A stretch of 64,000 nucleotides of DNA from Actinomyces urinae (GCF_900119695.1 NZ_LT632547.1:1330852-1394851), one strand, 5' to 3'; counted from the stretch's first letter, positions 16,667 through 25,401 are shown. Translations and numbers: made by a program. The notes: generated by a model not told the origin, from the letters alone.

Positions 16667-18010
16667 TTGGGTTGGATAGAGTCTGTTGAGCATAACCGCT
16701 GGCTGAGCCACCAGATGCAGGCCTTGATTTGCGCTGGCCGTAAGGCGATGGTTGAGACTGGCTTTGGTTTTGTTACATCCGAGGGCGAGATTGATACGTC
16801 TCGGCCAGTTGATCTTGCAATGACGGGGCGTTTGACGCACGTTTTCTGTCTTGCAACCCTTATGGGTTTGCCTGGTTCTCGTAAGTATGCGGATCATGGC
16901 ATTAAGTGTTTGCGTAAATATTTTGTCGATCCGGAGCATGGTGGCTGGTATCCGGCTATCAAGCATGAGCTCGATGCGGACGGAAACGGAATTCCGTGTG
17001 AAGAGGCGCTGGAGTCGAAGTCGCAGTACGCTAACTCGTTCGTGATGTTGGCTGCGGCTTCGGGCGTAGCGGCAAACCGTCCAGGAGCGCACGATCTGCT
17101 GCTTGAGGTCATCCATGATCAAGAGGCGCACTGGTGGGATGAGACCGTAGACCGTGTCCGCCACCGCTATTCCAGAGATTATTCTGAGGTTGCGAAGTAC
17201 TTCGGCATGGATTCGAACTTGCACACCACCGAGGCATACCTTGCGGTTGCAGAAGTCATGAATGATCCAATATGGATTGACCGCGCCACCTCGATTCTGA
17301 AGTTTGTTTACGACGAGGCCGGTCGAAACGATTGGCGCATTGGTGAGCATTACGACGAGAACTGGCGTCCTATGCGCGAGCATTACGGTCATTCGCGTTT
17401 GGATAAGTCTGTGCCGTACGGCGTAGTGATTGGCCACCAGTTTGAGTGGTCCAGGTTGGCGCTGCACGTGCGTGCCGCTAACCGCACGCTGGGTAGGCAG
17501 AGCCCGGATTGGCTGCTGGAGTTTGCGCGCGAGATGTTTGAGCGCACTCGCGTGGACGGTTGGCGTCGTAACGGCAAGCCCGGGTTCTTGTACACGGTTG
17601 ATTTTGAAGGTAACCCGGTGTCTACGAACCATATGTACTGGGTGGCTGCGGAAGGCATTGCTGCAACGGTGGCTTTGCGCCGCGCGCACCTTGATGATGG
17701 TGCCAGCTTGGGTGAGGTGGAGCATTACGACCACTGTTACCGCTCGTGGTTGGACTTCATTGAAGAGTTTATTATTGAGGAGCCGGGCCAGTTTAGGCGC
17801 GAGCTTGATGAGAATAATGAGGTTGTGGAGTCGAGCTTGCCGGGATTGCCGGATAACTACCACGCCGTGCAGGCTTTGTTGATTCCGAGGTTACCGTTGT
17901 GGCCGCCGTTTGCGTCCGCACTTTCGCGCGGATTGCTCGATCATCCGCAGGAGCCACCAAAGGATCGCAAGGGGTTCAACCTGTTCAAGCGTCGTGACGC
18001 TGAAGACTGA
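16667..18010 (+). CDS. AGE-family sugar isomerase/epimerase (YihS/mannose isomerase-like)
   Basis: 447 residues of an (alpha/alpha)6-barrel protein of the N-acylglucosamine 2-epimerase superfamily. Family-conserved positions are visible: GRLTHVF (Arg), NLHTTEAYLAV (His), VIGHQFEWSRLAL (His and Glu three apart) and PDNYHAVQALL (His). This pattern matches the aldose-ketose isomerase branch (YihS sulfoquinovose isomerase, mannose isomerase) rather than GlcNAc epimerase. TTG start with AGGGGG six bases upstream. The nearest upstream genes form a sugar ABC importer, so uptake followed by isomerisation is a reasonable inference. No kinase or aldolase of the sulfoquinovose pathway is nearby, so the substrate is open. 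Confidence 0.85.
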   Translation: MGWIESVEHNRWLSHQMQALICAGRKAMVETGFGFVTSEGEIDTSRPVDLAMTGRLTHVFCLATLMGLPGSRKYADHGIKCLRKYFVDPEHGGWYPAIKHELDADGNGIPCEEALESKSQYANSFVMLAAASGVAANRPGAHDLLLEVIHDQEAHWWDETVDRVRHRYSRDYSEVAKYFGMDSNLHTTEAYLAVAEVMNDPIWIDRATSILKFVYDEAGRNDWRIGEHYDENWRPMREHYGHSRLDKSVPYGVVIGHQFEWSRLALHVRAANRTLGRQSPDWLLEFAREMFERTRVDGWRRNGKPGFLYTVDFEGNPVSTNHMYWVAAEGIAATVALRRAHLDDGASLGEVEHYDHCYRSWLDFIEEFIIEEPGQFRRELDENNEVVESSLPGLPDNYHAVQALLIPRLPLWPPFASALSRGLLDHPQEPPKDRKGFNLFKRRDAED

Positions 18011-18025
18011 TTAGGTAGGCAAATG

Positions 18026-18064
18026 AGTGGTGGTCATCTGGAAATCTGGGTGGCCACCACTTTT
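18026..18064 (+). terminator. Hairpin between isomerase and MDR gene
   Basis: AGTGGTGGTCA (18026-18036) pairs with TGGCCACCACT (18051-18061) with one G-U pair, followed by TTTT. It sits between two convergent genes. Confidence 0.65.
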
Positions 18065-18105
18065 CTGCTCGGCTAGGGATTGTGCGGAAGGTTAGTCGGG
18101 ATTCG

Positions 18106-19245
18106 CTAGAGGATTATCGCGATCTTGCCGAAGGTGGAGTCCTCGCGCCCAGCAATCGCCTTGTGGGCGGCGGCGATTTCTTCGAGTGGATAGATCGCTC
18201 CTATGACGGGCTTGATCTTGCCCGCTTCAATAGCTGGCCACACGTGTTCGCGCAGTTGTTGAAGGATCTCGATCTTGCGCTTTTGTGTTTGGGAACGCAG
18301 GGTTTGCGCGGTAATAGAGGCGTTCTTGGCGAGGAGATAGCCCAGGTTTAGCTCAGCCTTTGCCCCTTGGAGCAGGCCGAGAACAGCGAGGTGTCCGTAT
18401 CGCGCGAGGGCTTTCAAATTGGTGCTCAGGCCGCCCGCTCCAAGTACATCCATAATGACGTCCACGCCGCTTGGTTGAAGCTCATTCAGTTGCTCAAGCC
18501 ACGCGTCGTGGTAGTCAAAACACTTGCTGGCGCCAAGGTCTTGCACTCGCTCGCACCGCTTGGGCGTGCCTGCGGTGGCGTACACAGTGTTGCCCATTAA
18601 GTCGGCTAGTTGCACAGCAATGGAACCGACACCGCCTGATGCTCCGTGGATAAGAACGGACCGGCCAGGGTTTGACGCAAGCTTGCAGATGTTTTCCAAT
18701 ATCATCCACGAGGCCGCCGCTGATTCCACCAGGCCCATTGTCGCTACGAGTGCGCCAAGGTCCGGGGCGCTCGTGGGCATAAAGGTCGAGGGCTCCTGCA
18801 TGCCTGGTGTGGCGTTTGCCTGGTTAACCTCGGCTTGTATGGCAGTGATTGTGGAGGCGGGTAGCTTGGGAATGGGCAGCACTTGCCTGGCATCAACAAC
18901 GGCATAGTCGGCGTAACCGCCACCCTCTAGCAGTGCGCACGCAGTGGCCCCCTCATGAATCCACGAACACCCCGGTAGGGAAGTGACCTTGCTGCCAACT
19001 TGGTCGATGATTCCGGCACATTCGAGGCCGAGGATCCGGCTGGCACCCCGCGGGGCGGGGTAGGCGCCTTTTGATTGCAACACGTCAGCGGGGTTCACTG
19101 CGGTTGCGAGCACCTTGATGCGGACCCGGTTGGGTGCCGGGGTTGGAGGTGCAATATGGATCAGCGAAAGGCGGTCGCTAAGCTTTGCCTCGCCACCGGC
19201 ATTCGCAAAGTGGGGTTGGTCTGCGGCGCTGATGATTGCTCTCAT
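18106..19245 (-). CDS. MDR-family (zinc-independent) quinone oxidoreductase
   Basis: About 379 residues from ATG 19245 (MRAIISAAD); longer in-frame starts add a segment without homologous character. N-terminal GroES-like fold (VKVLATAVNPADVLQSKGAYP-type segment), ILGLECAGIIDQVG, then an NADPH-binding Rossmann domain with VLIHGASGGVGSIAVQLA. No structural zinc Cys cluster is seen, fitting the quinone oxidoreductase branch. Odd: between the PIPKLPAS and GLVESAAASW segments there is an extra loop of roughly 35 residues (TITAIQAEVNQANATPGMQ and on) not expected in the family. Substrate unknown. Confidence 0.85.
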   Translation of the reverse strand: MRAIISAADQPHFANAGGEAKLSDRLSLIHIAPPTPAPNRVRIKVLATAVNPADVLQSKGAYPAPRGASRILGLECAGIIDQVGSKVTSLPGCSWIHEGATACALLEGGGYADYAVVDARQVLPIPKLPASTITAIQAEVNQANATPGMQEPSTFMPTSAPDLGALVATMGLVESAAASWMILENICKLASNPGRSVLIHGASGGVGSIAVQLADLMGNTVYATAGTPKRCERVQDLGASKCFDYHDAWLEQLNELQPSGVDVIMDVLGAGGLSTNLKALARYGHLAVLGLLQGAKAELNLGYLLAKNASITAQTLRSQTQKRKIEILQQLREHVWPAIEAGKIKPVIGAIYPLEEIAAAHKAIAGREDSTFGKIAIIL

Positions 19246-19359
19246 GATTCCATAATGCCCGTAGGGGCGGACAAAAATTTGAAAACAGGTCTGTGGCGCA
19301 CTTTGCAAAACATCAGTTTCAGGGTTGAAGCGAAACCGGGTTACACTAGGGAATCGTCG

Positions 19360-19446
19360 GGAGGGTTGACCGAGCGGCCGAAGGTGACGGTCTTGAAAAC
19401 CGTTGTGTCCTCACGGGCACCAAGGGTTCAAATCCCTTACCCTCCG
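19360..19446 (+). tRNA. tRNA-Ser (UGA)
   Basis: 87-nt class II cloverleaf. Acceptor GGAGGGT pairs with ACCCTCC, discriminator G at 19446; anticodon stem CGGT/ACCG holds anticodon TGA (19394-19396); long variable arm; T-arm AAGGGTTCAAATCCCTT. CCA is not encoded. Confidence 0.95.
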
Positions 19447-19453
19447 CAACAGA

Positions 19454-19484
19454 CCCCGGTATTTCATTGAAATACCGGGGTTTT
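19454..19484 (+). terminator. Rho-independent terminator of tRNA-Ser(UGA)
   Basis: CCCCGGTATTTC (19454-19465) pairs perfectly with GAAATACCGGGG (19469-19480) around a 3-nt loop, followed by TTTT. Confidence 0.9.
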
Positions 19485-19669
19485 CTAGTTCTCGTCGAAC
19501 CTTCGAGGTTTGAGCTGTAGGTCTGCAAGTGGGCGCGCCGCCCGACGAGTGTAGTAGTTTCCGGCATGCGAAGAGTCCTGAGGTGGCCGGGCTTGAGGTG
19601 TGGTTTTGGCCCCCATTTAGCGGATCGTTTGGAAACGCATCGCCCTACCCTTTAAGATGGGTTGAGTCT

Positions 19670-19759
19670 GGAGCTGTCGCATAGTGGCCTAGTGCGCCTC
19701 CCTGCTAAGGAGGTTGGGGCGTTCGCCCCTCGCGGGTTCAAATCCCGCCAGCTCCGCCA
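19670..19759 (+). tRNA. tRNA-Ser (GCU)
   Basis: Class II cloverleaf with encoded CCA. Acceptor GGAGCTG pairs with CAGCTCC, discriminator G at 19756, CCA at 19757-19759. Anticodon stem CCTCC/GGAGG with anticodon GCT at 19704-19706; long variable arm TTGGGGCGTTCGCCCCT. Confidence 0.95.
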
Positions 19760-19763
19760 AGTG

Positions 19764-19801
19764 AAGTCTCGCGACAAAGCACCCGCTGCGTCGCGAGACT
19801 T
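19764..19801 (+). terminator. Terminator of tRNA-Ser(GCU)
   Basis: AAGTCTCGCGAC (19764-19775) pairs perfectly with GTCGCGAGACTT (19790-19801); 14-nt loop and a short T-rich tail. Confidence 0.8.
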
Positions 19802-19896
19802 TCTTATTGCGCGAGGGGGCAGAGGTCCTGCGTGTGGGCGCCGGCCCGAGATTCGTTTCAGAGCTAATGAACGTTTGCCCGAATTGTTGAAGTCAT

Positions 19897-19912
19897 ATAC
19901 CCCGAGGGGTAT
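19897..19912. promoter_or_regulatory. ATACCCC/GGGGTAT palindrome upstream of the DASS transporter
   Basis: Perfect 7-2-7 inverted repeat ATACCCC-GA-GGGGTAT, about 150 bp before the transporter start. G-tract inverted repeats flanked by A/T of this kind are typical operators of the CsoR/RcnR/CstR family; no such regulator gene is in the window. The rest of the 19802-20058 gap shows no gene. Confidence 0.4.
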
Positions 19913-20058
19913 CGTGGTCGATAACTCGTTCTCGAGAGTCCCTAAAGACGAGATGTAAAGCTCCTTATCGTGAGATGAGGCCGTCTGGGGCTCTAGGTTA
20001 CGAGGAAGACCCCTGTCCTAATCACGCGAGTGCAAAGATGCACTCGAAGGAGATACTC

Positions 20059-21636
20059 ATGAGCTCCCAGACGAAGAACTCTTCTTGGATGCCTCAGGAG
20101 ATTCTCGATTCAGCGCCATCTGCTCTTGAATGGAAGCGTCGCTGGATCGGACTCCTGCTAGGTGTTGTTCTAGCCGGCATCGTCTATCTAATATTCCCAT
20201 CGAGCGGAGCCGACCTGGTGAACGCTACCGTTACCGACGGAGAAACCGTTTACAGCCTGACCTCACTTAAGCTCACCGCTGCAGGTGCGGTACTGATGGG
20301 AGTTTGGTGGATGACAGAGGCGATCCCGCTGGCAGCCACCGCACTTGTCCCGCTGGTTTTGTTCCCGACCTTCCAGATCATCGACTTCAAGGACATCGCA
20401 GCTCCGTACGCGTCCTCGACAATCTTCTTGTTCATGTCCGGCTTTATCCTGGCTCTTGGCATGCAGCGTTGGAACCTCCACCGCCGCCTGGCTCTGCTAG
20501 TTGTGCGCACGGTTGGAACCAGCCCGAAGCGCCTCATCGCGGGCTTCATGATTGCCACCGGATTCTTGTCAATGTGGGTTTCCAACACGGCTACCGCAGT
20601 TGTGATGCTACCGATTGGCCTGTCCGTCCTCACGCTCACCGCTGATCGCGTGGGCGGGTTCAAGAACCAGAAGAACTTCTCCACTGCGCTTATGCTCGCA
20701 ATCGCGTACTCTGCATCGATTGGATCGCTGGGCACCGTGATTGGTACGCCGCCCAATGCGCTGTTGGTTGCATATCTATCGGAAAACCACGACATCCACA
20801 TCGGATTTGGCCAGTGGATGCTGGTTGGCGTGCCACTATCCGTGGTGTTCATGACGCTCGGCTGGCTACTACTAACCACCATTTTCAAGCCGGAAATGGA
20901 GACGATTCCGGGCGGTCGCGAGCTGATCGGTGACGAGCTGAAGAAAATGGGGCGGATGACACGCGGCGAAAAGATGACCGGCGTGATCTTCCTACTGGCA
21001 GCACTATCTTGGGTATTCGTTCCAATCATCCTGAAGATCACCGGATCTAGCCTCAACATTGCTGACGCCGGTATCGGTATGACTGCGGCGCTACTCATGT
21101 TCCTCATCCCCGTTGATGCACGCCGAGGAATCCGTGTTATCGACTGGAAGACGGCTGAGCACATCCCGTGGGATGTCCTCCTGCTGTTCGGTGGCGGCCT
21201 CGCCCTGTCGAAGATGTTCACCGAGTCTGGGCTGTCCATTTGGATTGGCCAGGTTGCGCAAGGACTATCGGTGCTGCCGACCCTGCTCATTGTTGTTGCG
21301 ATTACTGCGCTCATCATCTTCCTCACCGAACTCACGTCCAACACGGCAACCGCAGCCGCGTTCCTACCGATCATTGGTGGCGTGGCCGTGGGCATCGGCC
21401 TTACGGATGGCGCGCCGCAGAACGTCATGCTGCTAACCATCCCGGTGGCGCTTGCTGCGACCTGCGCGTTCATGCTGCCCGTGGCAACGCCTCCGAACGC
21501 CATCGCGTTTGGTTCCGGCTATGTGAAGATCGGCGAGATGGTGAAGGGCGGCCTGTGGCTGAACCTGATCGGCATCGTCCTGATCACGATCACCACTTAC
21601 GCTCTCGCGGTTCCGGTGTTCGGCCTCGTCCTGTAA
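20059..21636 (+). CDS. DASS (SLC13) family sodium:anion symporter
   Basis: 525 residues from ATG 20059, chosen because GAAGGAGA lies seven bases upstream; a longer in-frame ORF begins in non-coding-like sequence. Both duplicated SNT signature motifs of the family are present (SNTATAVVMLP near residue 180 and SNTATAAAFLP near 425), with TPPNA motifs after each half (GTPPNALLVAY and VATPPNAIAFGSGYV). About 11-12 membrane segments. The family imports dicarboxylates, citrate or sulfate with sodium; the sequence alone does not separate these. Confidence 0.92.
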   Translation: MSSQTKNSSWMPQEILDSAPSALEWKRRWIGLLLGVVLAGIVYLIFPSSGADLVNATVTDGETVYSLTSLKLTAAGAVLMGVWWMTEAIPLAATALVPLVLFPTFQIIDFKDIAAPYASSTIFLFMSGFILALGMQRWNLHRRLALLVVRTVGTSPKRLIAGFMIATGFLSMWVSNTATAVVMLPIGLSVLTLTADRVGGFKNQKNFSTALMLAIAYSASIGSLGTVIGTPPNALLVAYLSENHDIHIGFGQWMLVGVPLSVVFMTLGWLLLTTIFKPEMETIPGGRELIGDELKKMGRMTRGEKMTGVIFLLAALSWVFVPIILKITGSSLNIADAGIGMTAALLMFLIPVDARRGIRVIDWKTAEHIPWDVLLLFGGGLALSKMFTESGLSIWIGQVAQGLSVLPTLLIVVAITALIIFLTELTSNTATAAAFLPIIGGVAVGIGLTDGAPQNVMLLTIPVALAATCAFMLPVATPPNAIAFGSGYVKIGEMVKGGLWLNLIGIVLITITTYALAVPVFGLVL

Positions 21637-21653
21637 TCACCAGCCGCTTAGAT

Positions 21654-21694
21654 AAGTGAGTCCCCCGATGGGTAAACCATCGGGGGACTCACTT
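21654..21694. terminator. Perfect 18-bp hairpin between convergent genes
   Basis: Arms 21654-21671 and 21677-21694 are exact complements (core GAGTCCCCCGATGG) around GTAAA. A-start and T-end make it usable from both directions for the transporter and nuclease genes. Confidence 0.85.
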
Positions 21695-21727
21695 TCAGTT
21701 GCTATAGCGCTGATTTGTGAGGTGGGA

Positions 21728-24478
21728 TCACTTCACCCGTGAAGCGCGAACTGCGCCCATACCAACACTTGCAAGCATGAGGGCGAAGAGGGCAAGAGCC
21801 CCAGTTTCCACACCCGTCTTAGCCAGTGGCTTGCTGACAACCGTGTTGTCACCGGGAACCTCACTAGGAGTAGCTGATTCAGACGGGGCCGGAGTAGGCT
21901 CAGTCTGCTCTGGCGTCTTCTCGAACGTCTTTAGCCCCATCTTGAGCGGGTTGTGGTCAGACGAACGGTACGGCGTCAGGTCGAACAGCTGATCTGCCTT
22001 AACGTTGTAGTTGTAGCGCGAGTATTCGAATGCCAGCGGCTCCATCGCGTTCACGTCCCAAACGTCAGCGCCAACCACCAGATCTTTCGCAAGATCATTT
22101 GCGAGTCCGTGATCGAGCGAGCCAACGCGTGCGCCGTACAGGTAGGAAGAATTCTGGATGTTGAACATGTCAGCAACCGAAGTGTAGCCGGCCTCCTCGA
22201 TGGTAAGAACCGGATCTTCCCTCGAGTAGGAGTTCAGATCGCCAAGCAGAATGGCTGGTTTTCCAGCAAACTTAGCGGCCACCCAGTTGGTGACTTCCTG
22301 AGCCTGCGCAATGCGTAGCAGGTTGTTGTTGCCCTGCCACTGGTCTTCGTCGTTTTCGAACTTCTTCGCCAGGGAACCCTTCGACTTGAAGTGATTAACA
22401 ACGGTTACGAACTCAGTGCCAACCGGCTGCCCCTCGTCAAGTGCCTGCCATTCTTGGGCCAGCGGCTCGCGAGCGTAACCCGTGAACCATTCGCTACCCA
22501 ACAGGATCGAGGAATCCCCAATCGGGGTTACCTCTGCCGGCTGGTAGATGTAGGCCAAGCGGATGACGTCCTCATTTGTGGGAACGTCCTTAGGGGAAGG
22601 AACAAAAGCCCACTTGTCGGCACCAGCCGCCTTGTTCAGCTCTTGTACGAGTTGCTTTAGTGACTCGTCGCGATCGTGACCGAACTTGGCTGAGTTTTCA
22701 ATCTCTTCCAAGCCAACGATGGAGGAATCCAGCTCGTTAATAGCGGCAACAATTTTTGCCTGCTGACGTTCGAAAGCAGCCTTGGAGTATGCGCCGCGAA
22801 CGTTGCAGTAGTTGGCGGTCACGGGCCGAGCCTCGCGATCCTGGTAGTACTTACAGCCGGCCTCGTTTTCACCCAGGTCGGTGAAGTAGTTCAGGACGTT
22901 GAAAGAGGTGAGGGTCAGGTTAGCGCCGGCCTCGCTGAAATCGCCGGGCGCTGCCGGCCGCTCGTTGTTGGTGATGTCGATCCACTGATCGGTGTTGTCC
23001 ACGCCCTTAACGTTGACTGGCTCGGTTGGTTGGTAGTTCCACTGGAAGCGGAAGTCTAGAACCACCGGCTTCTTGATGGTGACCTTAGAACCTACGCGCA
23101 GCGGGTCATTTACGTTCAAGTACGGAACTGGAATGAGGTGGTTCGGGTGCTTGAAATTGGTGTAATCCGTAGATTGGCCATCATCGAGAGCGATAATAGA
23201 GGCCTTGTTAGCTGCTTCGAGTGCCGCAATCTCGTTGGGATTACTTGCCGGATGGTAAACGTCAGATGGTTGGCGTAGCGGCTTATCTTGCGTGGTGAGT
23301 AGCACTGTGCCGTAGCGGTTTGTTCCGTAGTTATCGGTAACCGTATGAGCCTTGGTGATCTTCAAAAGCATGCCCTCGAGAGCCTCGCGGCCTTCCTCGG
23401 TATCTGGCGCTGCTTCGAGCTCCAGGGGCTGGATTGTTTCCACGCCCTCGGGACGATCAATCTTCTTGAAGGAGGTAGCGGAAATTTGCGTGGAAGAGGT
23501 GGCAGCGCCCTTGGCCTGGTATTCGCTTACCTTGCCGGTGACCTCAACGAAATCGCCAATCTGGAACTGCTTGGCGAAGTCCTTCGAGTAAATGAAGACC
23601 GCATCCGAAGCGTCCGGGTTGGTGCCGTTGAACTGAATGTAAGCTCCGTTGAAACCGCCGGTGGGGTAGATCGCGGTGACTTCGCCACGCGTGGTTACCG
23701 TCTGGTCCACCATTGTTGAGGCCGGTCCGGTGCCCTGGATTTCCTCAATCGAAACGATGTTGGCTACCGGCTCGGGGTTTTGCGGATCAGACGGCTCTGG
23801 GGTCGGCGGATCGGTAGGTTCTTCAGGGATAACCGTACCCTTGCTGTTTTGCGGGGTAGGGGCGGATACCGAGAAATCGGACGTGTTGTTATTAGTGTCC
23901 GCGCCGTTAGCGCGTTGGAACGATTTGTCGCCCTTCGAATTGTTTGCATTTGCAGCGGACTCAAAAACCTTCGTGGCACCCCAGCCAAAGGCGTCAACTA
24001 CATTTGCGTCTGCGGAAGTATCGCCCGCAACCGTTAGAGCCTCAGTGCCTTTTGCCAGGACGATGCTTCCATCATTTCCGGCAAGGCTGAAGTTGCCCTG
24101 AGCGTCCGGATTGTACTTTTGGAAGGCTTCGTGTTGGCCATTCTTGTCTGCCGAGTTTCCAGCAACCAAGAAATATCCTTTGGCAGCAATCTTTCCTTGC
24201 AGAGGAGAGACGCTGGCTTTTACAGCTGTTAGGTTCTTTTTGCTGAAGTACTGAAGTGACATGCCGTCAAGTGAGATCGCTTCAGCTGTTGGGTTGTACA
24301 GTTCAACAAAGTCACGAAGCGTGCCATCGGCACTGTCTCCGCGCGTGTAAACTTCGTTGATTACTACGTTGTCGCCCGCTGGGGTTGCCAGGGACGGCAC
24401 GGGGGTGAGCGGGGTTAGAATCAGGGCACCCGCAGCGGCTACCGCAATCCCACCCGCAAAGCGTTTGAGCTTCACCAT
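21728..24478 (-). CDS. Cell-wall-anchored ExeM/NucH-type extracellular nuclease
   Basis: About 916 residues from ATG 24478. Order: signal peptide (FAGGIAVAAAGALILTPL), lamin-tail domain (about 40-200: VVINEVYTRGDSADGTLRDF, VELYNPTAEAISLDGMSLQY), Pro/Glu-rich linker, an OB-type region (QTVTTRGEVTAIYPTGGFNG), and an endonuclease/exonuclease/phosphatase domain (LTLTSFNVLNYFTDL; GLEEIENSA; VNHFKSKGS; AILLGDLNSY; YRSSDHNPL). The end is a sorting signal: LAKTG, hydrophobic helix, then RASRVK, i.e. a class E-type LAXTG sortase site. It should degrade extracellular DNA or nucleotides at the cell surface. A short upstream extension (to 24631) is possible but lacks a ribosome site. Confidence 0.9.
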   Translation of the reverse strand: MVKLKRFAGGIAVAAAGALILTPLTPVPSLATPAGDNVVINEVYTRGDSADGTLRDFVELYNPTAEAISLDGMSLQYFSKKNLTAVKASVSPLQGKIAAKGYFLVAGNSADKNGQHEAFQKYNPDAQGNFSLAGNDGSIVLAKGTEALTVAGDTSADANVVDAFGWGATKVFESAANANNSKGDKSFQRANGADTNNNTSDFSVSAPTPQNSKGTVIPEEPTDPPTPEPSDPQNPEPVANIVSIEEIQGTGPASTMVDQTVTTRGEVTAIYPTGGFNGAYIQFNGTNPDASDAVFIYSKDFAKQFQIGDFVEVTGKVSEYQAKGAATSSTQISATSFKKIDRPEGVETIQPLELEAAPDTEEGREALEGMLLKITKAHTVTDNYGTNRYGTVLLTTQDKPLRQPSDVYHPASNPNEIAALEAANKASIIALDDGQSTDYTNFKHPNHLIPVPYLNVNDPLRVGSKVTIKKPVVLDFRFQWNYQPTEPVNVKGVDNTDQWIDITNNERPAAPGDFSEAGANLTLTSFNVLNYFTDLGENEAGCKYYQDREARPVTANYCNVRGAYSKAAFERQQAKIVAAINELDSSIVGLEEIENSAKFGHDRDESLKQLVQELNKAAGADKWAFVPSPKDVPTNEDVIRLAYIYQPAEVTPIGDSSILLGSEWFTGYAREPLAQEWQALDEGQPVGTEFVTVVNHFKSKGSLAKKFENDEDQWQGNNNLLRIAQAQEVTNWVAAKFAGKPAILLGDLNSYSREDPVLTIEEAGYTSVADMFNIQNSSYLYGARVGSLDHGLANDLAKDLVVGADVWDVNAMEPLAFEYSRYNYNVKADQLFDLTPYRSSDHNPLKMGLKTFEKTPEQTEPTPAPSESATPSEVPGDNTVVSKPLAKTGVETGALALFALMLASVGMGAVRASRVK

Positions 24479-24799
24479 AAGATTCCTAGTCTCTTGAGAT
24501 TTCTTATTCACTTCAGTGCCGAGGCAAATATGTACGTCTTTGTAACAGCGGCAACGCATAACTTCGGCAGCGCCGTTTGAGCGCGCGTTGTTCAAGGCGT
24601 TTTGCTCTTGGCTAGCCGGCTGGGAGGTCATCCCAACTGGGCTTGCCGTTTAATGCTACTAAACAGAAAGGGTGTACTTTTCACATTCAGTGCTTGACTT
24701 TTCAGCGTTGCGTCGTTGATGTCCAACTAGACAACTGTTGTTCATACCGGCAAGCTTTTGTTAAACAATCATTTCCGTATCGGCGTATTGGAGGATCGC

Positions 24800-25192
24800 G
24801 TGAAGAAGTTGGTTGCACAGGCGCTCGCGATGTCGCTCGCGGCCTTCGCTTTAGCTGGATGCGCTGGGGATAGTCAGACTCAAACGAAAGAAAATGAGGG
24901 AGTAACTATGGAGAGCGTTGTTGAAGCTGGCACTATCTTGGACGTGCGCACGCCGGCCGAGTACGCGGAGGGCCACTTGGAAGGCGCAGTTAACATTGAC
25001 GTTACTGATCCGGGGTTCGAGGATGCCATTGCCTCTCTGGATCCGAATGGGGCTTACTCCGTTTACTGTCGTTCCGGTCAGCGGTCCGGCAAGGCGGTAG
25101 CAATCATGGAGCAAAAGGGTTTCACGAACGTAACTAATGTTGGCGGGGTCCAGGATGCCTCGGCGACGTTGGGGATCGATATCGTCAAGTAG
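24800..25192 (+). CDS. Rhodanese-domain lipoprotein
   Basis: 130 residues from GTG 24800, with GGAGG five bases upstream. The signal peptide VKKLVAQALAMSLAAFALAGC carries a lipobox (LAGC, Cys at residue 21). A single rhodanese domain follows: ILDVRTPAEYAEGHLEGAVN and the active-site loop YCRSGQRSG with the catalytic Cys. It would carry persulfide or act in thiol chemistry outside the membrane. The 320-bp gap 24479-24799 before it holds A/T-rich promoter-like sequence and no gene that I can support. Confidence 0.88.
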   Translation: MKKLVAQALAMSLAAFALAGCAGDSQTQTKENEGVTMESVVEAGTILDVRTPAEYAEGHLEGAVNIDVTDPGFEDAIASLDPNGAYSVYCRSGQRSGKAVAIMEQKGFTNVTNVGGVQDASATLGIDIVK

Positions 25193-25288
25193 CGGTTTGC
25201 CTGCCGCTTGGACTGTGGCGAGTATGACAACCTGTTGATTTGGTTGTTTACCGGAATACCCACTAAACTTGTTCAGGTAACAACCAAT

Positions 25289-25361
25289 GCGCTCGTAGCT
25301 CAACGGATAGAGCATCTGACTACGGATCAGAAGGTTGGGGGTTCGAATCCCTTCGAGCGCG
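25289..25361 (+). tRNA. tRNA-Arg (ACG)
   Basis: 73 nt. Acceptor GCGCTCG pairs with CGAGCGC, discriminator G at 25361; D-arm AGCTCAACGGATAGAGC; anticodon ACG at 25322-25324 in stem TCTGA/TCAGA; T-arm GGGGGTTCGAATCCCTT. Confidence 0.95.
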
Positions 25362-25364
25362 CGA

Positions 25365-25401
25365 AAGCACCCACTCGGTGAGACCCATCGGCTGGGTGCT
25401 T
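25365..25401 (+). terminator. Hairpin after tRNA-Arg
   Basis: AAGCACCCA (25365-25373) pairs with TGGGTGCTT (25393-25401); 19-nt loop. Confidence 0.65.

Noticed and set aside
16622..17863. 413-codon minus-strand frame opposite the AGE-family gene
   Set aside because: Antisense shadow; the plus frame has all family motifs and a ribosome site.
19075..19470. 131-codon plus-strand frame ending GGLTERPKVTVLKTVVSS
   Set aside because: It runs across tRNA-Ser(UGA); the peptide is the common false translation of a serine tRNA and the rest is antisense to the MDR gene.
20250..21503. 417-codon minus-strand frame opposite the DASS transporter
   Set aside because: Shadow of a strongly conserved membrane-transporter frame with clear SNT and TPPN motifs; no plausible protein features of its own.
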